Of a stretch of DNA of 61,733 nt, positions 17,374-24,733 are shown piece after piece. The stretch lies in assembly GCF_029263155.1 (NCBI RefSeq), contig NZ_JAJCYB010000014.1:1-61733 (forward strand), given 5' to 3'. Every line of letters begins with the position of its first letter. Position 1 is the first letter of the stretch. The translations under genes were made by a program, and so were the position numbers. This DNA is from Pseudonocardia sp. (GTDB taxonomy: Bacteria > Actinomycetota > Actinomycetes > Mycobacteriales > Pseudonocardiaceae). Below the pieces are notes generated by a model, which had not been told where the DNA came from, did not search any database, and saw only the letters and a list, made by a program, of their open reading frames with translations.

Positions 17374-17643
17374 ATGTTCCACACGAGACGCGCCCGCGCG
17401 CGCATCCGTCCCGCGACGGCGGCGTGCTGCGCCGGGTTCGGCATGGCGGTGGCCGTCGGCATGGCCGTCGCGGCCGCCACCGCCGAGCCCCCCGGGTGTT
17501 CCGGCGCACGGTGCGTGGCAGCCGCCGATCACCTCGCGGTGCCGACGACACCGCAGGTCGCGACCACCCCACCCGCGGCACTGGTCCCCCGGCCCGCAGC
17601 CACGGCGGGCGGGATGCCGACCGGGCCGGAACCCAGGCCGTGA
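17374..17643 (+). CDS. Small secreted protein, translationally coupled to sortase-like gene
   Basis: An 89-residue protein from ATG 17374 with GAGAGGA upstream. Residues 1-40 form a signal peptide (arginine-rich start, then FGMAVAVGMAVAAATA), followed by a short segment with two cysteines (PGCSGARC) and a Pro/Thr/Ala-rich tail. Its stop TGA is embedded in the GTGA start of the next gene. No domain is recognised. The coupling suggests it works with, or simply precedes, the sortase-like protein. Confidence 0.6.
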   Translation: MFHTRRARARIRPATAACCAGFGMAVAVGMAVAAATAEPPGCSGARCVAAADHLAVPTTPQVATTPPAALVPRPAATAGGMPTGPEPRP

Positions 17644-18287
17644 GAGCCGCTGCCGTGGTGCTCGCCGCGCTCGCGGCGATCACCGTCGTGGCGGGCTGCG
17701 CCACCCCGCACGCGACGGGCCCGGCCGCCTGGCCGCCCGCGACCACCGACCTGGCCGTCGTCCCGCTGGCGGCGACACCGCAGACGCCGGCCGTGCCGCC
17801 GGCACCGCCCCTGCGACCGGTCGAGCGGTTGGCGGGGTCGACCCCGGTCCGCCTCGACATCCCCGTGATCGGGCTGCGGGCCGCGCGGATCGTCGACCTC
17901 GGCGTCGACGGCGGCGGTGTCCTGCGGGCACCACCGGACGCGACGACGGCCGGCTGGTCGGTCCTCGGCCCGACCCCAGGCGCCGCGGGCCCCGCCGTCA
18001 TCACCGCCCACGTGGCGGTCGGCGGCACGCCCGGCCTGTTCGCGCGCCTGCCCGAGCTGGCGCCGGGTGCCGAGGTGGGCGTGCACCGCGCGGACGGCAC
18101 CGAGGTCGTGTTCGTCGCCTACCGGGTGGAACGGTTCGCCCGCAGCGCGTTCCCCACCGGCGACGTCCATGGCGACACCACGGGGCCCGAGCTGCGCCTG
18201 ATCACCAGCGGTGGGGTCTTCGACCGCGGCGGGGGCCGGTACACCGACAACGTCGTGGTCTACGCCCGGCTGGTGGGTGCGCGGTGA
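17640..18287 (+). CDS. Class F sortase-like protein with Cys-to-Ser catalytic substitution
   Basis: A 215-residue protein from GTG 17640. A signal/lipoprotein-like N-terminus (VVLAALAAITVVAGCATP) precedes a class F sortase domain. The catalytic histidine is present (ITAHVAVGG, H124). The motif that normally reads LVTCGGxFD and holds the nucleophile cysteine reads LRLITSGGVFD, so position 190 is serine (AGC, 18207-18209). The following DRGGGRYTDNVVVYA is otherwise canonical. Active sortases anchor LPxTG-type proteins through a Cys thioester; this one is expected to be inactive or to use altered chemistry. Confidence 0.85.
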   Translation: MRAAAVVLAALAAITVVAGCATPHATGPAAWPPATTDLAVVPLAATPQTPAVPPAPPLRPVERLAGSTPVRLDIPVIGLRAARIVDLGVDGGGVLRAPPDATTAGWSVLGPTPGAAGPAVITAHVAVGGTPGLFARLPELAPGAEVGVHRADGTEVVFVAYRVERFARSAFPTGDVHGDTTGPELRLITSGGVFDRGGGRYTDNVVVYARLVGAR

Positions 18288-18335
18288 GGGTCGCCTTCGG
18301 TGACACGCGCGCGGCGCGGCGGGCACCATGTCGTC

Positions 18336-18527
18336 ATGAAGGTAGAGGTGGATTTCGACCTGTGTGAGTCCAACGCCGTCTGCATGGGCATCGCCCCCGA
18401 GGTGTTCGAGGTCAGGGACGACGACTTCCTGTACATCCTCGAGGAGAACCCGGGCGAGGAGCTGCGGCCCAAGCTGGAGGAGGCCGTGCAGGCCTGCCCC
18501 CGCGCCGCCATCAAGATCGTCGACTGA
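18336..18527 (+). CDS. 3Fe-4S ferredoxin
   Basis: A 63-residue single-cluster ferredoxin from ATG 18336. The ligand pattern C10-x5-C16 ... C54-P (LCESNAVCMGIAPEVF, QACPRAAI) leaves three cysteines, matching 3Fe-4S ferredoxins that feed cytochromes P450 and related oxygenases. No P450 or ferredoxin reductase is in the window, so the partner is elsewhere. It precedes an acyl-CoA ligase by 89 bases on the same strand. The ribosome site is weak. Confidence 0.9.
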   Translation: MKVEVDFDLCESNAVCMGIAPEVFEVRDDDFLYILEENPGEELRPKLEEAVQACPRAAIKIVD

Positions 18528-18616
18528 GCGCCCCCGCGCCGACCGGCGGTTGCCGCGCCGCCCGGCAGGGCAGAGGATCAGCGCCAGTCGTACGCCCGCC
18601 CGGAGGAGAAGTGCCG

Positions 18617-20224
18617 ATGACCACCGTCTGGAACACCCCGCTGACGCCGCTGGCGTTCCTCGCCCGCTCGGCCGCGGTGTACCCGGACAAGACCGCCATC
18701 GTGTACGGCGAGCGCCGCCACACCTACGCCGAGTTCGGCGCGGAGGCCACGCGGGTGGCGCACGCGCTTCGTGGCTCCGGGATCGAGCCCGGCGACCGCG
18801 TGGCCTACCTGCTGCCCAACATCCCCGAGATGCTCGTGGCGCACTTCGCGGTGCCGCTGGCGGGCGCGGTGCTCGTGGCGATCAACACGCGGCTGTCCAC
18901 CGAGGAGGTGCGCTACATCCTCGACCACTCCGGCTCGAAGGCGCTGGTCGTCGACGCGGCGCTGTACCCGGTGGTGGCCCCCGTGGCCGGCGAGCTCAAG
19001 ACCGTCGAGGAGATCATCACGGTGATCGACCCGGCCAACCCGGGCGACGGCACCGGCAGCGGCGTCACCTACGACGACCTGCTCGCCCGGGGCAGTGACG
19101 AGCCGCTCGACTGGGCCGTCGACGACGAGGACGCCACGCTCGCGATCAACTACACCTCGGGCACCACGGGCAAGCCCAAGGGCGTGATGTACCACCACCG
19201 CGGGGCCTACCTGAACTCGTTCGGCGAGATCGTGCACTCCGCGCACACCCCGGACAGCGTGTACCTGTGGACGCTGCCGATGTTCCACTGCAACGGCTGG
19301 TGCACGCCCTGGGCGCTGACCGCGATCGGCGGCACCCACGTGTGCCTGCGCGAGGTGCGCGGCGACGTCATCTGGGAGCTGATCACCGAGCACGGCGTCA
19401 CGCACCTCAACGGCGCGCCCACCGTCGTCACCACGATCATGCGGGCGCCCGAGGCCGTGCCGCTGGACTACCCGCTCGTGATCACCACCGCCGGCGCGCC
19501 ACCGAGCCCGACGACCATCCTGCAGATGGAGAGGATGGGCTTCCGGATCGTGCACGTCTACGGGCTGACCGAGACCTACGGCCCGTACTCGGTCAACCAG
19601 TACCAGCGCGGCTGGGACGGGCTCGGACCGGAGGAGCGCGCCGCCCTGCAGGCCCGCCAGGGCGTCGGCATGGTCTGCGCCGACCGGCTGCGAGTCGTGG
19701 ACGAGAACATGGTCGACGTGCCCGCCGACGGCACCACGATGGGCGAGATCGTGATGCGCGGCAACAACGTCATGAAGGGCTACTACGAGGACCCCGCGGG
19801 CACCGAGAAGGCGTTCGCGGGCGGCTGGTTCCACTCCGGGGACCTCGGCGTCATGCACCCGGACGGCTACGTCGAGCTGCGCGACCGGGCCAAGGACGTC
19901 GTGATCTCCGGCGGGGAGAACATCTCCACGGTGGAGGTGGAGCAGGCCGTGGTCTCCCACCCGGCGGTGCTGGAGGCCGCGGTGATCGGGGTGCCGGACG
20001 AGAAGTTCGGCGAGCGGCCCAAGGCGTTCGTGGTGCTCGCCGACGGCGGGAGCGCCTCCCCCGAGGAACTGATCGAGCACGTGAAGTCGCGGATCGCCCG
20101 CTACAAGGCCCCCCGTGACGTGGAGATCGTCGACGAGCTGCCGAAGACCTCCACCGGGAAGGTGCAGAAGTTCGAGCTGCGCGAGAAGGAGTGGGGCGGG
20201 GAGGCCAGCCGCATCCGCGGCTGA
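18617..20224 (+). CDS. Fatty-acyl/medium-chain acyl-CoA ligase (AMP-forming)
   Basis: A 535-residue acyl-CoA synthetase. ATG 18617 is preferred to GTG 18611 because GGAGGAG ends eight bases before it. P-loop YTSGTTGKPKGVM near residue 180, the adenylate motif YGLTETYGPY near 315, SGDLGV and RAKDVVISGGENIS near 415-435, and KTSTGKVQKFELR with the catalytic lysine near 513. The sequence is closest to FadD-like medium/long-chain acyl-CoA ligases of about 540 residues. Probably acts in fatty-acid or aromatic-acid activation. Confidence 0.9.
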   Translation: MTTVWNTPLTPLAFLARSAAVYPDKTAIVYGERRHTYAEFGAEATRVAHALRGSGIEPGDRVAYLLPNIPEMLVAHFAVPLAGAVLVAINTRLSTEEVRYILDHSGSKALVVDAALYPVVAPVAGELKTVEEIITVIDPANPGDGTGSGVTYDDLLARGSDEPLDWAVDDEDATLAINYTSGTTGKPKGVMYHHRGAYLNSFGEIVHSAHTPDSVYLWTLPMFHCNGWCTPWALTAIGGTHVCLREVRGDVIWELITEHGVTHLNGAPTVVTTIMRAPEAVPLDYPLVITTAGAPPSPTTILQMERMGFRIVHVYGLTETYGPYSVNQYQRGWDGLGPEERAALQARQGVGMVCADRLRVVDENMVDVPADGTTMGEIVMRGNNVMKGYYEDPAGTEKAFAGGWFHSGDLGVMHPDGYVELRDRAKDVVISGGENISTVEVEQAVVSHPAVLEAAVIGVPDEKFGERPKAFVVLADGGSASPEELIEHVKSRIARYKAPRDVEIVDELPKTSTGKVQKFELREKEWGGEASRIRG

Positions 20225-20284
20225 GTACCGGATGTGATGCGGACGCCGGCGCGTCCACATGCACCATCCCTTAGCATTGCTCAG

Positions 20285-21451
20285 GTGAATCGCTCGGGCC
20301 TGGCCGTGACGGGAGCCGTCTCCACCACCACCGTCTCCGTCCTGCCCGTGTTCCTCACCGGCGGGCTGGCCGTGCAGATCTCCGGCGAGCTCGGGTTCGA
20401 CCCCGCGGGACTCGGCCTGGTCGTGGCGCTGTACTTCGGGGTGAGCGCGTTCGGGTCGTTGCCGTGCGGCTGGCTGGTCGAGCGGTACGGGTCCGGGCCG
20501 ACCAGCCGGATCGCGGTCGTGGGCGCCGCCGCCCTGATGGCGGCTGTGGCCGCGTTCGCCCGCTCGTACCCGGCGCTCGTGGCGATCCTGCTGAGCAGTG
20601 CCTGGTTCAACGTGCTCGGCCAGCTCTCCTCCAACCTGACGCTCGCGCGGTACGTGCCCCCCGGCCGGCTCGGCCTCTCGTTCGGCATCAAGCAGTCGGC
20701 GATCCCGATCGCGACGCTGCTGTCCGGGCTCGCGGTCCCGACCGTCGCCCTGACCGTCGGATGGCGCTGGGCGTTCGTGATCGGCGCCGTCCTCGCGCTG
20801 AGCGCGCTGCTGGTCGCCCCGCGCGACACCCCGGGCCGCGGCCGCACCGCCGCCACCCCGGGCGAGCGGGCCACGGGTGCGCTCTCGGTGATAGGGGTCG
20901 CCGCGGGGCTGGGCGCCGCGTCGTCGTCGGCACTGGGGATCTTCCTGGTCGCCTCCGCGGTGGACCGGGGCGTCGACGCCGGCACCGCTGGTCTGACGCT
21001 CACGCTCGGCAGCGTCGTCGGATTGACGATGCGCCTGGCCCACGGCTGGGCGGCCGATCACCGCTCCGGAGGGCACATCGCGGTGGTCGCCGCCAGCCTC
21101 GTACTCGGGGCGGGCGGCCTCGCCCTGCTCGCGGTGCCCGGCACCCCGGCACTGGTGATCGGCACCGTCCTCGGCTTCGGCCTGGGCTGGGCGTGGCCGG
21201 GGCTGCTGCAGTTCGCCGTGGTGCGGCTCAACCCGTCCGCGCCGGCCGCGGCCACCTCGATCGTGCAGGCCGGCGTGTACGGCGGCGGGTTCGTCGGTCC
21301 CGTCGGGTTCGGGTTCCTGGCGGCGCAGTTCTCGTACCCGACGGCGTGGGTCGTCGGCGCGGTGACGATGCTGGTCGCGGCCGCGCTGATGGTGCTGGGA
21401 CGGCGGCTGCTGGTGGCGCACGGCAGAGCGCGGGTGGGCGCCCCGGCCTGA
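20285..21451 (+). CDS. Major facilitator superfamily transporter
   Basis: A 388-residue protein with about twelve membrane segments from GTG 20285. The loop between helices 2 and 3 (GSLPCGWLVERYGSGP) fits the MFS G-x3-D/E-R-x-G motif. It is of the short YbfB/CynX-like type with a central cytoplasmic loop rich in Arg/Thr (RDTPGRGRTAATPGE). Substrate unknown. It stands alone, with a repeat array downstream. Confidence 0.85.
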   Translation: MNRSGLAVTGAVSTTTVSVLPVFLTGGLAVQISGELGFDPAGLGLVVALYFGVSAFGSLPCGWLVERYGSGPTSRIAVVGAAALMAAVAAFARSYPALVAILLSSAWFNVLGQLSSNLTLARYVPPGRLGLSFGIKQSAIPIATLLSGLAVPTVALTVGWRWAFVIGAVLALSALLVAPRDTPGRGRTAATPGERATGALSVIGVAAGLGAASSSALGIFLVASAVDRGVDAGTAGLTLTLGSVVGLTMRLAHGWAADHRSGGHIAVVAASLVLGAGGLALLAVPGTPALVIGTVLGFGLGWAWPGLLQFAVVRLNPSAPAAATSIVQAGVYGGGFVGPVGFGFLAAQFSYPTAWVVGAVTMLVAAALMVLGRRLLVAHGRARVGAPA

Positions 21452-22164
21452 CCGCGGCCCGGGCACGGCCGGACGTGACGCCGACGGCGCGCGCGACCCG
21501 GACGCCACGCGCGCGGCAGGTACCGGGTGCGCGAGGGAGGGCCGGACCCCACCGCGCCTCGACCACTGCCGTCGCGGTCGCCGGGCGGGGCAGGCTCGAC
21601 GGGTGATCATCGGTTGGGAACGCCCACCAGGCTCCCGCACACCTCCCGGTTCCGGGACGCGGATCATGCAGCCGACCCGACCCGGCCGGTGAACGTCGAT
21701 CGTCGGATCGGAACGCACAACCGTCCCTGGCACACCTCCCGGTTCCCGGACGTCGATCATGCACCTGGGCCCGACCGCCGCCCCATCACGATCGCCGGCC
21801 CCGGAACACCCAACCGGCTTCCACACACCCCCCGGTTCCCAGACGCCGATCATGCTCCCCGGCCCGACCGGCGCCCCACCAAAGATCACCGGATCGGAAC
21901 ACCCAACCGGCCCCCACACACCCCCCCCCCGGTTCCCAGACGCCGACCAAGCACCCGGGCCCGGGCCCGGCCCCCGCCCGCCCGCCCGCCCGAAGATCAC
22001 CGGCTCGGAACGCACAACCGTCGCAGCAGGCACGCCCCCGGGTTCCCGGACGCCGATCATGCAGCGATCCGGCCGCGGCGTGTCCGGGGATCGGCGTCCA
22101 GGACCCGAACGCGCGTGCCGGGCACGGCGGCCCCGGCCTGCCCCCAGCGCGTCCAACGGGCAGG
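21452..22164. other. Long gene-free region holding the palindromic repeat array
   Basis: These 713 bases between the MFS and SDR genes hold no credible gene: reading frames crossing it owe their openness to the repeated, stop-poor sequence. Most of it is the five-unit array at 21605-22063. Confidence 0.7.
21605..22063. repeat. Tandem array of five ~93-bp degenerate palindromic units
   Basis: Units begin with GATC at 21605, 21698, 21790, 21884 and 21995 (spacings 93, 92, 94, 111). Each runs GATCaCCGGatCGGAACaCc, then CCGGTTCCC about 40 bases on, then GACGCCGATCATGC, then a variable GGCCCGACCG-rich spacer. GATC-CGG with CCGATC, and GGAAC with GTTCC, are inversely repeated, so each unit can fold as an imperfect hairpin. 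The fourth unit is lengthened by C- and GCCC-rich slippage. Two related single units occur near 48486 and 48609. Confidence 0.85.
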
Positions 22165-22845
22165 ATGACGGCCGTGAACGCAGTCATCGTGACCGGCGCC
22201 GCGGGCGCACTGGGACATGCCGTCGTCGCCGAGTTCCGCGCGGCCGGGCGGGTGGTCGTGGCGCTGGACCGACCCGGCGACCGGCTCGACGCCCTCGGTA
22301 CCCCGGACGGCGTGCACGCCGTGGCCGCCGACCTGTCCGACCGGGCGGCCGTGCAGGAGGCGTTCACCCGGATCCCCGTCGACTGCGACGCCCTCGTCGG
22401 CCTCGCGGGCGGGTTCAGCCCCGGCGCGCTGTCCGACGTCGACGAGGAGACGCTCGACTCGCTGTGGCGCTCCAACTTCGGCTCGATGCTGTGGACGGCG
22501 CAGGCCGCCGCCCCCCGGTTCGCCGCGCTCGGCGGGGGCGCGATCGTCACCGTCGGGTCGAAGACGGCCGTCGGCGGGCCCGCTCCGGTCGCGCACGCCA
22601 CGAGCAAGGCCGCGGTCGTGCGGCTCACGCAACTGCTCGCCGAGGAGCTGCGCGCGGACCGGATCCGGGTCAACGCCGTGCTGCCGTCGGTGATCGACAC
22701 TCCGGCCAACCGCAGCTGGATGTCCGACGACCTGGCGGCCCGGGCCGTCGCACCGGCCGCGATCGCGAAGGTGATCGTGTTCCTCTGCGGTCCGGACGCC
22801 GCCCCGATCAGCGGCGCCGCGATCCCGGTGTACGGCGATGCCTGA
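22165..22845 (+). CDS. SDR-family oxidoreductase with substituted catalytic tyrosine
   Basis: A 226-residue short-chain dehydrogenase. The cofactor motif TGAAGALG is at residues 10-17. The active-site serine strand is VTVGSKTAVGG, but the usual YxxxK pair reads HATSK (codons CAC GCC ACG AGC AAG at about 22594-22608), so the catalytic tyrosine is histidine. The rest (RIRVNAVLPSVIDTPANR) is typical SDR. It may be inactive as a dehydrogenase or use a different acid/base. It overlaps the serine hydrolase gene by eight bases. Confidence 0.85.
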   Translation: MTAVNAVIVTGAAGALGHAVVAEFRAAGRVVVALDRPGDRLDALGTPDGVHAVAADLSDRAAVQEAFTRIPVDCDALVGLAGGFSPGALSDVDEETLDSLWRSNFGSMLWTAQAAAPRFAALGGGAIVTVGSKTAVGGPAPVAHATSKAAVVRLTQLLAEELRADRIRVNAVLPSVIDTPANRSWMSDDLAARAVAPAAIAKVIVFLCGPDAAPISGAAIPVYGDA

Positions 22846-23653
22846 CCTCGCCGCCGCGACGGGTGCGGTGCTCGACTGGCCGGTCGACCACGCCGCCGCC
22901 GCGGTCGTCGGCCGCGACGGCGCGGTGCTCGCGACGGCCGGGGACCAGGACCGGGAGTTCCGGCTCGCGTCGGTCACCAAGCTCCTGTCCGCCTACGCCG
23001 TGCTGGTCGCGGTGGAGGAGGGCGCGATCGAGTGGGACCAGCCCGCCGGCCCGGACGGTGCCACCGTGCGCCATCTCGCCGCCCACACCTCGGGCCTGTC
23101 GTTCTCCGACGGCGTGGTGCAGGCGGCGCCCGGCGCGCGGCGGATCTACTCCAACTCCGGCTTCGACGTGCTCGGCGAGACCATCGCCGCGGCGGCCGGC
23201 ATGCCGTTCGCCGAGTACCTGCACCAGGCGGTCTGCGAGCCGCTCGGCATGGCCGCCACCCGGCTGGAGGGCTCCCCGGGCGCGGGTGCGGTGTCCTCGT
23301 CCGCCGACCTGGCCCGGTTCGCGGCCGAGCTGCAGGCCCCGAAGCTCACCCACACGCTCGGGGAGGCCACGACGGTCGCGTTCCCCGGCGTCGACGGCAT
23401 CCTGCCCGGCTACGGCCGCCAGAAGCCCAACGACTGGGGGCTGGGGTTCGAGATCCGGGACGGGAAGTCGCCGCACTGGACCGGGGCCGCCAGCTCGCCG
23501 CGCACGTTCGGGCACTTCGGGCAGGCCGGCACGTTCCTGTGGGTGGACCCGGACGCGGGCGTCGCCTGCGTGGTGCTCACCGACCGCGACTTCAGCGACT
23601 GGGCGGTGCAGGCCTGGCCCCCGTTCACCGACGGGGTGCTCGCCGCCCTGTGA
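22838..23653 (+). CDS. Serine hydrolase (class C beta-lactamase / DD-peptidase fold)
   Basis: A 271-residue penicillin-binding-type hydrolase. The catalytic SxxK is SVTK near residues 45-48, the second motif is YSN near 105, and the third is HFGQAG near 225 (in place of KTG). No signal peptide is present, so it is cytoplasmic, as are many esterase-type members of this family. It sits between an SDR and a GNAT gene, overlapping both by a few bases, suggesting one transcript. Confidence 0.88.
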   Translation: MPDLAAATGAVLDWPVDHAAAAVVGRDGAVLATAGDQDREFRLASVTKLLSAYAVLVAVEEGAIEWDQPAGPDGATVRHLAAHTSGLSFSDGVVQAAPGARRIYSNSGFDVLGETIAAAAGMPFAEYLHQAVCEPLGMAATRLEGSPGAGAVSSSADLARFAAELQAPKLTHTLGEATTVAFPGVDGILPGYGRQKPNDWGLGFEIRDGKSPHWTGAASSPRTFGHFGQAGTFLWVDPDAGVACVVLTDRDFSDWAVQAWPPFTDGVLAAL

Positions 23654-24144
23654 TCCACGTGCGGGCGTGCACGGCGAACGACGCGGCGGACTTCCGTCGC
23701 CTCGCCCTGGCTCCGCAGGTCACCGCGCGGATCGGCGTCGGCGCACCGTGGAGCCGGGCGACCGCGGACGCCCGGTTCCGGCGCGGCATGGCGGCGTGCG
23801 GCCGCGGCGAGGGCATGTGGTGGCTGGCCCACGAGCCGCAGGACGCCGACCCGCTCGTCGGCCTGGTCGTCGCCGAGGTCGACCACCTCGCCGAGATCGA
23901 GATCGGGATCTGGCTGGCCCCCGGCCGCTGGGGCCGCGGTCACGGCCGCGAGCTCCTCGCCGTGGTGCTGCCGGTCGTGCGCACGCGGTTCCCCGGGGTC
24001 ACTCCCACGGCGTACGCGAACGTCGACCATCCCGCGTCGGCGCGGATGCTCACGGCGTCCGGCTTCCACCCCGACGGCACGCTGATCGGGCGCTACGGCA
24101 CCGAGGTCACGCGCTTCGTGGCGGGCGACCCGACCCCGACCTGA
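23650..24144 (+). CDS. GNAT-family N-acetyltransferase
   Basis: A 164-residue acetyltransferase starting at GTG 23650, which overlaps the serine hydrolase stop by four bases. The acetyl-CoA site is GRWGRGHGRELLAV (about residues 97-110), followed by TAYANVDHPASARMLTASGF, the conserved alpha4/beta6 region of RimJ/RimL-like enzymes. The substrate is unknown. It is the last gene of the SDR/serine hydrolase/GNAT cluster. Confidence 0.88.
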   Translation: MIHVRACTANDAADFRRLALAPQVTARIGVGAPWSRATADARFRRGMAACGRGEGMWWLAHEPQDADPLVGLVVAEVDHLAEIEIGIWLAPGRWGRGHGRELLAVVLPVVRTRFPGVTPTAYANVDHPASARMLTASGFHPDGTLIGRYGTEVTRFVAGDPTPT

Positions 24145-24443
24145 GGGCCGGGAATGCCGGCGGGGGTACGCCTGTTGTACCGGCTGTCCGAGCCGGGCGA
24201 TCCGTGTCCCCGGGTCTCACCACTTGCCGCCTACGGGTGTGCCACGCGCCGAGAGGCGACCGGCGCCCGGTTCGGACCCTCAGCCACGTTCGACCTCCAG
24301 CCACGCCGCGTTCGACGCGGCCTGCGACGGGCGGCGTCGTCCCCCCACGACGCCGCCCCTCACTCTGCCCGTTGCCGGGAACAATTCGCAGGTCGGAGCG
24401 GTTGTATCGGGTGTCAACACCCCCTTCAGGACGGCGGCAGCCC

Positions 24444-24704
24444 ATGAAAGGCGATCGGGTCGAGATCGTCATCGACGCAGGCGGCGGCACCACGCGCACC
24501 TACGAGATCACCGCCACCCGCGCCGGACGCAGGGTCGGCATCACGCACTCGCGCGGTGTCGTCGAGGTGAGCGAGACCACCCGCGGCGGCAGCACCGTGC
24601 GCACGGCCCGGTTCCTCGCCAACCGCGTGCTCGCGCTGGTCGAGCACCCCGCGGCCGACAGCCCGGTCGCCGACGAGATCACACCGGCCCTGCGCTCCGT
24701 CTGA
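24444..24704 (+). CDS. Small conserved hypothetical protein
   Basis: An 86-residue protein from ATG 24444. The core (EIVIDAGGGTTRTYEITATR, GRRVGITHSRGVVEVSE, TRTARFLANRVLALVEH in pieces) reads as alternating strands ending in a helix, a pattern of small actinobacterial proteins of unknown function. It precedes hrpA by 29 bases. No domain is recognised. The 299 bases before it hold no gene; GGTAC / GTACC at about 24166-24182 is the only inverted repeat noticed. Confidence 0.6.
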   Translation: MKGDRVEIVIDAGGGTTRTYEITATRAGRRVGITHSRGVVEVSETTRGGSTVRTARFLANRVLALVEHPAADSPVADEITPALRSV

Positions 24705-24733
24705 CCGACGACCACAGGCACACTGGTTCCACG

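Noticed and set aside
18578..22156. Very long minus-strand open frame (over 1190 codons) opposite the acyl-CoA ligase and MFS genes and through the repeat array
   Set aside because: It is an antisense shadow of real genes with clear motifs on the plus strand; the frame is open because stops are rare at this GC content, and the encoded sequence is low complexity with no domain.
21759..22160. Repeat-encoded peptide (PDADHAP/PTGP-type repeats) in the palindromic array
   Set aside because: Repeats are degenerate in length (92-111 bp, not multiples of three), so no frame is preserved; there is no start with a ribosome site.
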